A stretch of DNA of 24,261 bases, taken from the IMG/VR virus record IMGVR_UViG_3300021963_000639, positions 1 to 24,261 of that record; one strand, 5' to 3'. Under the pieces are notes generated by a model that saw only the letters and a program-made list of their open reading frames with translations, was not told the origin of the DNA and did no database searches. The position numbers and the translations under genes were made by a program. Positions 1 to 8,477 of this stretch are shown here, one piece after another; the stretch's first letter is position 1, and each line of letters begins with the position of its first letter. This stretch comes from a virus.

Positions 1-751
1 GGAACTGTTGATAGAACTTTCTACGATCTCTCTGTTGAGGGTTCTCCCAAATCTCCAATGCATCATAGTCTTCCCATTCAGATTCTTTACCTGCGATTTG
101 TAGGTTTCGAGAAGAGGTGAACTCTTTGAAGTATTTGGTTCTTCCATTTGGTCTGCCGATATAAACAACCTTTGGAATAGTTCCAGCATGAAATTCAGCA
201 AACTCCATGCCAGATGCCATTGGTAAATCAACAGTAGTTGTGCCGATAGGGCATTTTAGAATAGTTGCAACTTCATTACACTCAGTGGCATTGGCTGCGA
301 TAGTCCAGCGTGACCAATCTTCATCAGGTAACAGTTCCCAAAGGAATGGAAGATCTGGATCGTCATTCAAAAAGATAATGCGACCTTTGTGTGCTTTAAT
401 CATCTCAACAGTTTTATCCCAGTACTTCTGATAGAACTGTAAGTTAGTTCCACCGAACTCAAGCATAAGAACATCACATTCCTGATAGTCAGAGAAAGTT
501 TCAAACCCATCATCTTTAGTTGGATCTGTTGCTTCTGATAAAGGAATGATTCGATAACCAAAGTCAAGCATGTTCTTGAATAGAGCAACACGTTTCTCTA
601 CCCAAGCACCACGAACACCATTCTCTTTATTGGTCAAACCAATCTTACCAGAAACTCTGCGATAACCAACTTTAGTTCCAGTATTGCTAGAGTTCTTAGA
701 ATAGAACCACTCTAGCAATCTTTCTTCACCAAGAAACTCATGTAGTGACAT
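1..751 (-). CDS. Beta-glucosyltransferase-like protein (GT-B type), 3' end cut by window
   Basis: The first 250 residues are visible and the frame stays open to the window edge. Start ATG at 751 follows an AAGG ribosome site and sits 8 nt after the dioxygenase stop, so the two genes are probably co-translated. I compared it from memory with T4 DNA beta-glucosyltransferase. It shows a Glu (E52) before an LFK motif (57-59) and a GYRIIPL strand, an FGG-x-N motif (99-103), and a NDDPDLPF motif (129-136) whose D131 aligns with the catalytic Asp100 of the T4 enzyme (FTDIRLPF). A later VVYIGRPNGRTKYF segment matches the start of the second Rossmann domain. By analogy it would transfer a sugar from UDP-sugar to a hydroxymethylated base in phage DNA. 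Overall identity looks low, so a GT-B sugar transferase is fairly likely but DNA as substrate is inferred from the neighbour. Confidence 0.55.
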   Translation of the reverse strand, partial: MSLHEFLGEERLLEWFYSKNSSNTGTKVGYRRVSGKIGLTNKENGVRGAWVEKRVALFKNMLDFGYRIIPLSEATDPTKDDGFETFSDYQECDVLMLEFGGTNLQFYQKYWDKTVEMIKAHKGRIIFLNDDPDLPFLWELLPDEDWSRWTIAANATECNEVATILKCPIGTTTVDLPMASGMEFAEFHAGTIPKVVYIGRPNGRTKYFKEFTSSRNLQIAGKESEWEDYDALEIWENPQQRDRRKFYQQF

Positions 752-759
752 AATAAACC

Positions 760-2061
760 TTACGCAAAAAATTCATCAAGGGATCCAGACTTTTGTGAAT
801 CTGGATGATATTTAAGTAACTCTTGTTCACCTAGTTTGTCTCTGCAGTATTCATACCACTCATCAGAAGTCCACATACCTTCGGAAACACCATTCCAAAG
901 TTTACGTTGCATTGGATGTTCAGGATTCTTTCTGCGAGATTCAACAAACTCATAACGACAGTTCTCATATTCCCAAGAACCCAATTCAAGCATCTTCTCA
1001 CGGAAGTAGCAAACCAAACTGATACGCTCAGATCCTTCTTCACAAACAATAGGCGTATTACCATGCATAACATCATGGTTGTTAATCAATAGCAAGTCAC
1101 CTGGACGTGGATTAACAGCAACACGATACTCAGGTGCAATCAAATAACCACCACTGTAACGTCCATCGTTTGACAAAGTCAATAGATTTGAAAGACCACT
1201 ATTCAAATCACCAACGTCTGTATGGGCAGCAGTTCTGAAAGTCTTATTTACAGTAACAGTTGTAAAAGGAGTTCCAGGAACTAGGAAACGAGGATCGACT
1301 TGTATCGCTGCTTTCATCTGTGCTTCATAACGCTGTGGAAGTAAATCCCTAAAACCATTGGATAATGTTTGTAGGAATGGGTAAGCAAGTGCAAACTTCT
1401 CTGGATTCTTGGCAGTATAAGATGTTGCACGACCATAAGGAATGCGAGGATAACGATCGAACCAACCTGCGATACCAGAGTAAACTGAGTTAGCGTAGGT
1501 AGTTGCACAAATCAATTCATCAGCAACAAAGTTTGCTTCTTTGATCTGTTCTTGTCTTGGTAGTGCACGAACTTTCTCAACCCACTGGTCGAAATTAAAA
1601 TTGGTAGACTTAGTTCTTTCAATAGACCAAACATTATTGCGATTAGATGGAGTAGGTGGTTTACCTTTGTATCGTTTGATAATGTCCTCAACAGGATCTC
1701 CTGCAAGACCAGAATATGGATCTAGGAAATACTCAACCATTTCAGATTCATATTCAGTAACCCATTCACGATTACCCAACTTCTCACCACGTGGACCTGC
1801 TGCAGCACCACGATTCTGTGTTTCAGTTGCAGCTTCACGAAGACCTGCATACGCTTGGTCTTGCTGTTCTTTGGTGAAGAAGTTCTTACGGAACTTCAAT
1901 ACAATCCTATCTTCATTGATAGGATCTTCACCATAAGGTGCTGGCATGTAAACATCCGTATCTTCTTCAATAAGATGATCGTAATGATTCTCGTCAACGA
2001 ATTGACCAATCAAATGTTTACAATCAATCTTTTTATCGGCAACAATAACTTTAACTGTCAT
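760..2061 (-). CDS. TET/JBP-family 2OG-Fe(II) dioxygenase (DNA base hydroxylase)
   Basis: 433 aa; ATG preceded by AGGAG with 6-nt spacing. The catalytic double-stranded beta-helix is in the C-terminal half: AAHTDVGD gives the iron ligands H280 and D282, HDVMHGNTP gives the distal H333, and ERISLVCYFRE gives R346, the 2-oxoglutarate salt-bridge Arg. The HTDxGDxxxG arrangement and the SGGYL / RPGDLLL strands are typical of TET/JBP enzymes, which hydroxylate 5-methylcytosine or thymine in DNA. The N-terminal ~250 residues are an unassigned extension. The protein ends GSLDEFFA, very like the clamp-binding tail SSLEDFFG of the polymerase in this window. It is followed by a glucosyltransferase-like gene, which suggests base hydroxylation then glycosylation. 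Family confidence is good; whether the substrate is 5mC or T cannot be read from the sequence, and no C5-methyltransferase is in the window. Confidence 0.8.
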   Translation of the reverse strand: MTVKVIVADKKIDCKHLIGQFVDENHYDHLIEEDTDVYMPAPYGEDPINEDRIVLKFRKNFFTKEQQDQAYAGLREAATETQNRGAAAGPRGEKLGNREWVTEYESEMVEYFLDPYSGLAGDPVEDIIKRYKGKPPTPSNRNNVWSIERTKSTNFNFDQWVEKVRALPRQEQIKEANFVADELICATTYANSVYSGIAGWFDRYPRIPYGRATSYTAKNPEKFALAYPFLQTLSNGFRDLLPQRYEAQMKAAIQVDPRFLVPGTPFTTVTVNKTFRTAAHTDVGDLNSGLSNLLTLSNDGRYSGGYLIAPEYRVAVNPRPGDLLLINNHDVMHGNTPIVCEEGSERISLVCYFREKMLELGSWEYENCRYEFVESRRKNPEHPMQRKLWNGVSEGMWTSDEWYEYCRDKLGEQELLKYHPDSQKSGSLDEFFA

Positions 2062-2070
2062 ATTATTCTC

Positions 2071-3468
2071 CTAAAACTTAAATCCACTAAATTCGTTTTC
2101 ACTATGTAGTCGTTTGCCAAAATCTGATTTATCAAATACTGGCTCGTCTCGTTCTTTGGTCCCAACATCAGACAAACCTGCTTGCGCAGAAACTTCAACA
2201 TCATACAACTTCATCTTAGATCTATCAATACCAACCACAAACCTCTTGTAGAAATTTGGGTCATTGTAACGATTCTTCAACTGTTTAACAATAATCTGGT
2301 TTAACTGTTCAAGTTCTTCATTACTAACCAACGCAAACATAAAGTCAGCTGTAGCTGGCAAACCAAACGACTCAGAAGTATCTTCAAGTCCTGGATCTGA
2401 ATTGGTGAAACCAGATCGAGTAGTTTGTGTAGCAGAAACAATGGGAACATTACATTCTACTGCCAAGCCACGAAGTTCTTCAGCAATCGCCTTAATATAT
2501 GTATAAGAGTTCACACCATGTGTTTGCTTCATTCTAGACGAAGCACAGATATTCAGATAATCAATAAAGATAATATCTGGAGTAAACTCTCTCTTCATTT
2601 TTAATTCTTCCATCAAAGCACGGAAATGACCAGCATGAGCACCAGCAGTTGGATACTCTTTAACAATCAGTGTTCCTTGTGTCTTTGTAGCAATCTTCTG
2701 TAGACGAGAATCAAAGATATCTCTGTCAACAACTTTTAATTCATCCATGGTTAGGTTGAGTAAGTTTGCATCGATACGTTCAGCGATACGTTCTTCTGCC
2801 ATCTCCATTGTTATGTATAAAACATTTTTACCCTGCATCAGAACACTGGCTCCAACGTGACACATAAACAACGACTTACCAACACCTGTTCCTGCCAAAG
2901 CAATATTCAAAGTTTTCTTACTTAAACCACCTTTGGTGATTTTATTGAACATCTCAAGATCGAAAGGAATCTTCTCTTCAACCCTGTGATAAAAATCATA
3001 TCGTTCATTAGCATCTTGAATGTAGTCATGACCAACGTGATTATCAAAGCAAACACCAAGTGCTTCGCTAAGAATATTAGGAATAGCATCTTGCTGATGA
3101 ACTTTGTCTCTACCATCAATAATTTGAATTGACTTTAGAATCGCATTATAAACTGCTCGGTCTTTACAAAACTTCTCAGTCTGAGTAGTCAACCATTCTT
3201 CATTAGGTTCTTTGTTAGTCAACTCTTTGGCATACTGTAGAAACTCAGGAACTTCTTTATCAGTCAACCCTGTAATGTTTCCAATCTCAATAGCCAGAAT
3301 CTCAGGCGATGCTGGTTTATTATACTGCTCAAAAAACTGAACTAAGATTTTAGCAATAGCACTTTCTTTACGATCAGCAAAATACTCAGTCTTTAAATGA
3401 GGAACTACCTTTCGGCAGAACTCCTCATTGTGAATCAGGTTCGATAGGATCGCCTGTTCTATTCTCAT
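2071..3468 (-). CDS. 41: Replicative DNA helicase, DnaB family (T4 gp41-like)
   Basis: 465 aa from ATG 3468 (AGGTGG ribosome site 5 nt upstream); a GTG at 3477 is also in frame but lies too close to the ribosome site. T4 gp41 is 475 aa. The N-terminal ~165 residues are the helical DnaB-N-like part. The RecA-type motor follows: Walker A LAGTGVGKS (about 191-199), the DnaB-type MEMAEERIAERI segment (about 221), Walker B IIFIDYLNI, and VPIVSATQTTRSG corresponding to the DnaB motif with the gamma-phosphate-sensing Gln. It would unwind the replication fork 5'-3' as a hexamer together with a primase not seen here. It overlaps the end of the gp40-position gene and lies in the uvsX-40-41 order of T4. 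Its stop is 9 nt before the dioxygenase start. Confidence 0.93.
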   Translation of the reverse strand: MRIEQAILSNLIHNEEFCRKVVPHLKTEYFADRKESAIAKILVQFFEQYNKPASPEILAIEIGNITGLTDKEVPEFLQYAKELTNKEPNEEWLTTQTEKFCKDRAVYNAILKSIQIIDGRDKVHQQDAIPNILSEALGVCFDNHVGHDYIQDANERYDFYHRVEEKIPFDLEMFNKITKGGLSKKTLNIALAGTGVGKSLFMCHVGASVLMQGKNVLYITMEMAEERIAERIDANLLNLTMDELKVVDRDIFDSRLQKIATKTQGTLIVKEYPTAGAHAGHFRALMEELKMKREFTPDIIFIDYLNICASSRMKQTHGVNSYTYIKAIAEELRGLAVECNVPIVSATQTTRSGFTNSDPGLEDTSESFGLPATADFMFALVSNEELEQLNQIIVKQLKNRYNDPNFYKRFVVGIDRSKMKLYDVEVSAQAGLSDVGTKERDEPVFDKSDFGKRLHSENEFSGFKF

Positions 3469-3763
3469 CAACACCACCTGTATACGTTAAATTATTATTA
3501 GCAATACCTTCATGAATAAGATCTTGAAGTATATCACCTATGTATTTCTCAAAGGGTTTCATATCAGTGATAACCTTATCGCTGTAGTCAAGAACTTCAT
3601 ATTCAAAACTAATTTTCAAAGCATCGTTGGTTTCATCTTCTTCGAAACCAACTCTACCATATTGATAAATTATACCTTCATATGCACCATCTGTCAACTT
3701 TATCGCATCATGACCATTACTGCGATTTTGCACAGCAGTATAATTACGTAGATTATTCTTCAT
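3425..3763 (-). CDS. 40: gp40-position protein (putative head vertex assembly chaperone)
   Basis: 112 aa starting MKNNLRNYTAVQ at an ATG that overlaps the last codons of uvsX; an upstream in-frame extension inside uvsX is not needed. The middle reads DGAYEGIIYQYGRVGFEE and ALKISFEYEVLDY, a small acidic beta-rich domain, followed by a helix (EKYIGDILQDLIHEGIA) and a polar tail. Between uvsX and 41, T4 has gene 40 (114 aa), whose product is annotated as an initiator or chaperone of head-vertex assembly. Position and length agree with that. The assignment rests mainly on synteny because I see no catalytic motif. Its end overlaps the helicase start by 44 nt. Confidence 0.6.
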   Translation of the reverse strand: MKNNLRNYTAVQNRSNGHDAIKLTDGAYEGIIYQYGRVGFEEDETNDALKISFEYEVLDYSDKVITDMKPFEKYIGDILQDLIHEGIANNNLTYTGGVDENRTGDPIEPDSQ

Positions 3764-4820
3764 CATCAATTGCAGCAAGTTCTGCATCAATATCTTCATC
3801 TTTAAGGATATCTGATGAACCTACTTGATATTTGTTTTTAACAAACTCAATAAAAGACTTTTGCATAAGCACTGGCATCCAAAAATCTTTAGTGTCTGTA
3901 TCTTTGAGACGATATTTCTTATCCTCAATCACACCATCTTGGTCTACCTTGGAATACCAACCATTGCTTGGCTTAACAACATGCCCACTTTCGAGTGCGA
4001 TATCGAGTAAACCAGACCAACGGCTAATACCACCATCATGATATACAGTAACAGGAATCTTTGACTTCTCACGAACATAACGAGATTTCTCCACGTTGAT
4101 AATAAAATTATATCCAACAACTTCAGTCCCTTCTTTCTCTTGTTGACGACCAAGGATGTATACGTTATCCGCTGAGTACATAGCACCAGTTCCACCACCA
4201 ACGATAGGTTTAGGGAACATACCAATCTCCATATATGTATGATTAACAACAACCAATGGAATATCTTTAAGATTCAAGTGTGGTGTAATCATACGGAACA
4301 ATGACTTCATCTGCTTGGCACGACTCATGTCTGCAACAGATTTGCCATCAAGTGCATCTTCTACTTCCTTTTTAGACGCAAGATTACCAATAGAATCAAT
4401 AACAATAATAAGATGGTCGCCACGTTCAACTCCTTGTAGCTGTTGCATAATATCAAACTTCAACTGTTCAACGTCAGTTAGTGGCGTATGGATAACACGC
4501 TCTGTATCAATCCCAAAAGAATCAAAGTATGCCTGTGGTGTTCCAAACTCTGAGTCATAGAACAACAATGCAGCATCTGGATACTTGTCCATGTAAGACT
4601 TAGCCATTAGCAAACTGAATGCTGTCTTGAAGTGTTTGCTTGGTCCAGCCCACATTGTGATACCTGGAGTCAAACCACCATCGAGACGACCAGACAAAGC
4701 AATATTGATTGCTGGTACAGTGGTAGGAATCATATCCTTCTTCGTGAAGAACTTTGATTGTGAAAGAATAGCAGAATCTTTAATTGTACTATTCTTGCGA
4801 ATTTTATCTAGTATACTCAT
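3753..4820 (-). CDS. uvsX: UvsX, RecA-like recombinase
   Basis: 355 aa from ATG 4820 (AGGAG, 6-nt spacing); a TTG six bases upstream is in frame but not needed. Walker A is GPSKHFKT (59-66), the UvsX-type variant of the RecA P-loop. LLFYDSEFGTP holds the catalytic Glu region, LIIVIDSIGNLASKKE is Walker B, and VVVNHTYMEIGMFPKPIVGGGTG leads into the DNA-binding loop 2. The C-terminus is acidic (IDDEE), as in RecA-type proteins. It forms filaments on ssDNA for strand exchange, recombination-dependent replication and repair. It is the first gene of a unit headed by the promoter at 4840-4868 and leads to 40, 41, the dioxygenase and the glucosyltransferase. Confidence 0.95.
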   Translation of the reverse strand: MSILDKIRKNSTIKDSAILSQSKFFTKKDMIPTTVPAINIALSGRLDGGLTPGITMWAGPSKHFKTAFSLLMAKSYMDKYPDAALLFYDSEFGTPQAYFDSFGIDTERVIHTPLTDVEQLKFDIMQQLQGVERGDHLIIVIDSIGNLASKKEVEDALDGKSVADMSRAKQMKSLFRMITPHLNLKDIPLVVVNHTYMEIGMFPKPIVGGGTGAMYSADNVYILGRQQEKEGTEVVGYNFIINVEKSRYVREKSKIPVTVYHDGGISRWSGLLDIALESGHVVKPSNGWYSKVDQDGVIEDKKYRLKDTDTKDFWMPVLMQKSFIEFVKNKYQVGSSDILKDEDIDAELAAIDDEE

Positions 4821-4839
4821 TTTCAACTCCTAAAATTTT

Positions 4840-4868
4840 ATTATACACGAAGTATGGTTATTTGTAAA
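4840..4868 (-). promoter_or_regulatory. Sigma70-type promoter P1, upstream of uvsX
   Basis: Read on the minus strand: -35 TTTACA (4868-4863), exactly 17 bp, -10 TATAAT (4845-4840). The -35 sits in ACTTTACAAATAACC, a context shared with three other promoters in the window. Expected start of transcription is near 4833, giving a short leader that carries the AGGAG site of uvsX. No hairpin separates it from the upstream oxygenase gene, whose stop is only 3 nt away, so read-through from the polymerase operon is also possible. Confidence 0.8.
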
Positions 4869-4870
4869 GT

Positions 4871-5425
4871 TTATTTTGGGTTAGATTTGTGATGCGGAAC
4901 ATCGAATACAAACGTCACACGAACTTCATTGCCAACATTTTCAGTTCCATGTTGCAATTTATTATTGAACCACAACAAAGTTCCTGGCTCTACTATGTAT
5001 TCTTCATCTCCAACCATATATTTGTATCTACCTGCAATGGATAAATGATAACGATCCCTAGTCTGATAGTAGCTACCAATGTCTATATGTTTGCCAACAT
5101 TACCACCAACTGGTAATGACAAAAATCCACAACGTGAATGGTCATGGAAATTTCTCTTCATAAATCTAACAATTTCTGTGTGTCTGTTATACGCAGGTGT
5201 TTTAATACAATACTCTGTGTCGCCAACATATTGAGTTTCATTCTCAACTCCACCAATAATTAACTGCAAAACACCTGCATTTATTTGTGGAAAATCAAAT
5301 TCTTTCTGAACTGTAGATGCACCTTTCATCTGTGATTCAGAGTTCCAATCATCTTTGTAAAGTTTTAATTGAGCAAGAATCTTTGATACGTTGATTCCTG
5401 TTTTAATAACTTTAATATTATCCAA
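4871..5425 (-). CDS. Asp/Asn beta-hydroxylase-type 2OG-Fe(II) oxygenase (cupin fold)
   Basis: About 184 aa if it starts at TTG 5425, which has a perfect GGAGG 6 nt upstream; an ATG at 5458 is in frame but lacks a spaced ribosome site. The C-terminal half has GKHIDIG (H113 and D115), KLQHGTENVGNEVR (H159 and R169) and the strand VRVTFVFDVPHH. This HxD...H...R pattern with EPGTLLWFNN is typical of the aspartyl/asparaginyl beta-hydroxylase group common in T4-like marine phages. The iron ligands appear intact, so it is probably active, but the substrate is unknown. The start overlaps the polymerase stop by 8 nt, implying translational coupling. It is not closely similar to the TET/JBP enzyme downstream. 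Confidence 0.75.
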   Translation of the reverse strand: MDNIKVIKTGINVSKILAQLKLYKDDWNSESQMKGASTVQKEFDFPQINAGVLQLIIGGVENETQYVGDTEYCIKTPAYNRHTEIVRFMKRNFHDHSRCGFLSLPVGGNVGKHIDIGSYYQTRDRYHLSIAGRYKYMVGDEEYIVEPGTLLWFNNKLQHGTENVGNEVRVTFVFDVPHHKSNPK

Positions 5426-7907
5426 AGAAATCCTCCAACGATGACTTGGCTTCAACATTCCAACCAATCGGCTGTATTACAGTTTGCATTGCATCAAGGA
5501 ATGTCTTTTCAAACTGCTTTTCATAATCAACAAAATCATGCAAGCTAAACTCTTTCGGCAACTCTTGCGGGAAAGCGATAACATCTTCTTGGAATGGATT
5601 TGGTTTTCTCATGTAAACAAACTTAATCTTTTCACCCTCTTTAATCAACTGATACTTCTTCTCAAGTCCAAGTTTCTTTACATAATGATTGTAAAGTAGC
5701 GAACCTCTAACATGAATAGGTGTTCCCTTTGCATAGATCGGAGAGCCAGCATAAGTCCTAAGTCCATTCACACTACGTGGGAAAGCAATATCCTCTAATG
5801 GCATTTGGTGGAATTTTTCACGGAATGTTTCGATATACGTGTGTAAGTCCGCTTGATTACCCTTGAGAATAACTTCGATCGAACTCTTAAGTTTGTCACG
5901 AATAACAGCAGGTGTACTTGACTTGACCATTTCAAGCCCCATAACTTTGAGTTTCGGTTTCGCATATTGCACTCCTTCAGAATTGTGTACGTTCAATATG
6001 TATCTTTTCTTGGCAGTCCAGATACCCTTATCAGCAAGAACCTCACGTTTCATAATCATCTTCTGTGAATATGCGTTCATATACTCACCCAATTTTTGAT
6101 ACGTCTGGTCAATGAATGGTTGGAAGATCTCTTCGCAAACCTTATCCATATATTTAATTTTCTGTTCGTCAGTTTTACCTTCGCAAACTTTCTCGATCAG
6201 TTCTTCCATTGTTAGATAGATTGAATCGGTATCAATCGCAATAACAAAGTCTTTACCTTCTGTCTTGAGAACTTTATTCATATAGCGATTAAACTCATTT
6301 GCCATCCAACGAATAGACAACTGACCAGAAGTAGTAATACCTTCAGCCATTCGAATATCGAAGTAACGGAAGTATTGATTACCCAAAGCACCATAAGCTG
6401 AATTCAATGCAATCTTCATTGCCATCTGCAGGTTATTCAGTCGGCTAATCTCTTTGAGAAGTTCTTTCTTGGATTTGTCGTTCTGATATTCCTGCTCAAC
6501 CTTCAGCATCTGCTTTTTAAACTTACTGCGATCGGTATACATCTTTTCCATCAACTCAGGTAGGAAACCTTTAACATCTCTACGGTAAGTCCAACCATTG
6601 GCAGTCAATGCAAGATCTCTACGCTTTAAGTAAGAGGTATCAACTTCCTGATTAAGAAGTCGTTCAACATTACAGGAAAGTTTCTCACCACTCATAGTTT
6701 CAGGTGAGATGTTGTATTGCATAATCAAGTGAGGATACAAACTGTTTAAGTCAAAAGAAGCAACCCACTTGTGCATTCCAATCAATGGGTCTTTGACGAA
6801 AGCACCTTCAAATGCTTCGTTCTTACTAGATCTACCATTCGTAGGAATGGCAACTTTCTTTTTGCGAAGATGATTATACGCAATGGCATCCCACATTCTT
6901 ACTTGAGAGAAAACATCTTCGTAGTTAATCTTTGCGTTGTATGCCATAGTAAGACACAACTCAATCAGTCGCATCTTATCTTCGAGTTTATCAACCAACT
7001 CTACGTCGTGAATGTTATACTCAACAAACTTTTGCCAATGATTTGCATAAAAGTCTTTGAACGAATCACCTGGATTTTCTTTCTTTGCATCATCAAGTTC
7101 TTCGCTGGCAATATAATCCAAACGATAGGACTCTTGCTTTTGATAGGTAAACTTCTTATACAAGTCAAGATAGTCAAGTTGACTTACGCCATGAATGTCA
7201 AATGAAATTTCTTCGTTACCCTTAACAAAGATCTTACGTTCATTGATATATCCCCATGGTGAAAGTTTGGCTGCAATCGCTTCGCCAAGTTCACGCTGAA
7301 TACGTTTAGTTAGATATGGTACGTCAAAGAATCCAATGTTCCATCCAGTGAGAACATCAGGATAATTCTGTTGCCAGAAAATCATAAACTCTTTGAGTAG
7401 TTGTTGCTCATCTTTGCAACGGAAGTATGTTACATCCGTGCGAGTGTTTTCAAACTCACGTGTGCCAAAAGTCACAATCTGTTTAGACTGGAAGTCTTTG
7501 ATTGTGATTAGTAGAATCTCTTCGTTGGCTTGTTTAACGTCAGGAAAGCCATCCTCTACTGCAGTTTCAATGTCGATGGTAAATACTTTAATCTGTTCCA
7601 TGTCCCAACGAACATCACTCTCATAAGTGTCGCTGATATATTGGTGAACATAATTGGTATTTCCATAAACAGAAAATCCCTGGACATCTTTGTAGCGATC
7701 CACGAACTCACGTGTTTCTTTTACAGTTCCAGGTTTAACCTCGTCAACAATCTGTCCATCAAGAGTACGCCATTGGCTATCTGCTTTGTTTGATGTTACA
7801 TAAAGTGTTGGGTAGAAATCTATCTTACGTTGAAATTGTCTGCCGTTTTCATAACCTCTAACATACATTTTGTTGCCAAAGGGGAATACGTGCGAGTAAA
7901 AAATCAT
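5418..7907 (-). CDS. 43: B-family DNA polymerase (T4 gp43-like)
   Basis: 829 aa (T4 gp43 is 898). The 3'-5' exonuclease motifs are intact: FTIDIET (D112, E114, the same numbers as in T4), WNIGFFD (D195) and YNIHD (D301). Polymerase motifs are SFDLNSLYP (motif A, D386), KIALNSAYGALGNQYF (motif B, from K498) and AIDTDSIYL (motif C, D559/D561). The last residues, KSSLEDFFG, form a hydrophobic clamp-binding tail comparable to the PIP-like C-terminus of T4/RB69 gp43, so it should ride on gp45. Start ATG 7907 follows the DexA stop by 3 nt. Unlike T4, regA is not adjacent: it lies about 7.3 kb upstream in transcription order. Confidence 0.97.
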   Translation of the reverse strand: MIFYSHVFPFGNKMYVRGYENGRQFQRKIDFYPTLYVTSNKADSQWRTLDGQIVDEVKPGTVKETREFVDRYKDVQGFSVYGNTNYVHQYISDTYESDVRWDMEQIKVFTIDIETAVEDGFPDVKQANEEILLITIKDFQSKQIVTFGTREFENTRTDVTYFRCKDEQQLLKEFMIFWQQNYPDVLTGWNIGFFDVPYLTKRIQRELGEAIAAKLSPWGYINERKIFVKGNEEISFDIHGVSQLDYLDLYKKFTYQKQESYRLDYIASEELDDAKKENPGDSFKDFYANHWQKFVEYNIHDVELVDKLEDKMRLIELCLTMAYNAKINYEDVFSQVRMWDAIAYNHLRKKKVAIPTNGRSSKNEAFEGAFVKDPLIGMHKWVASFDLNSLYPHLIMQYNISPETMSGEKLSCNVERLLNQEVDTSYLKRRDLALTANGWTYRRDVKGFLPELMEKMYTDRSKFKKQMLKVEQEYQNDKSKKELLKEISRLNNLQMAMKIALNSAYGALGNQYFRYFDIRMAEGITTSGQLSIRWMANEFNRYMNKVLKTEGKDFVIAIDTDSIYLTMEELIEKVCEGKTDEQKIKYMDKVCEEIFQPFIDQTYQKLGEYMNAYSQKMIMKREVLADKGIWTAKKRYILNVHNSEGVQYAKPKLKVMGLEMVKSSTPAVIRDKLKSSIEVILKGNQADLHTYIETFREKFHQMPLEDIAFPRSVNGLRTYAGSPIYAKGTPIHVRGSLLYNHYVKKLGLEKKYQLIKEGEKIKFVYMRKPNPFQEDVIAFPQELPKEFSLHDFVDYEKQFEKTFLDAMQTVIQPIGWNVEAKSSLEDFFG

Positions 7908-7910
7908 CTA

Positions 7911-8477
7911 TTATTTTCCATACATAAGTTGCATAGCATCCAGTGCGCAATCATGGACTGGATGGTGTTTGATAACATTGTGTCTTTTAAATGTTGGGTG
8001 GTCCACTTCACAATAACCATTTGTGGAACCAGTAAAACAATCAACAGCAGTTCTCACATCCCTCCACATATTATACGTGGTAATTGGATTAATGTCAAGT
8101 TTAACACACAAACTATCTATTGCAACTTGGTCAAGAGAACCACGTGCCCACATAGTTTGCTTACTGGCATTAGGATACTTTGCCATATAGTCTTTAAGTT
8201 TTTGTATCGCATCTTCTGCAAGTAAATCTTCTGACGATGGATCAAATGAAACCTTGCGAGTATACTCGTGTTGATTCTTCCACCATTCAATAGTATCTTT
8301 TGAAATGGTGCGACCAAGTCTTTCAACTTGGTCTTTGGATTTTAACTTAACGAAACATGCATCGTCAAGCAATTGTTGGTAATCAGGTTGTTTCTCTGGA
8401 TCGAAATAAATCAAACTTGCAGATAAAATCACGCAGGTTGATTCAATACCCAAAGTTTCCACATCAAATACAAACAT
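7911..8477 (-). CDS. dexA: DexA-like 3'-5' exonuclease (DEDD fold)
   Basis: 188 aa. The N-terminus has VFDVETLG, giving the DxE pair D5/E7 of DEDD exonucleases. A middle region has ARGSLDQVAID, with an ExoII-type Asp. The end has HPVHDCALDA, giving H175 and D180 of the HxxxxD ExoIII motif. This matches the T4 DexA / exoribonuclease-like family, which degrades DNA or RNA 3' to 5'. The start overlaps the previous stop as TAATG and its own stop lies 3 nt from the polymerase start, so it is tightly coupled to gene 43. T4 DexA is about 227 aa, so this is a shorter version with all four acidic residues likely present. Confidence 0.8.
   Translation of the reverse strand: MFVFDVETLGIESTCVILSASLIYFDPEKQPDYQQLLDDACFVKLKSKDQVERLGRTISKDTIEWWKNQHEYTRKVSFDPSSEDLLAEDAIQKLKDYMAKYPNASKQTMWARGSLDQVAIDSLCVKLDINPITTYNMWRDVRTAVDCFTGSTNGYCEVDHPTFKRHNVIKHHPVHDCALDAMQLMYGK

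Noticed and set aside
88-117. CRISPR array or direct repeats
   Set aside because: No repeat-spacer pattern was found anywhere in the window; the only direct repetition is in short promoter and hairpin elements and in the Lys/Pro linker of the 145-aa protein.
1541-1936. Plus-strand open frame of 131 codons inside the TET/JBP gene
   Set aside because: Lies opposite a well-supported gene, has no ribosome site, and its composition is that of an antisense shadow. The same holds for all other plus-strand frames seen.
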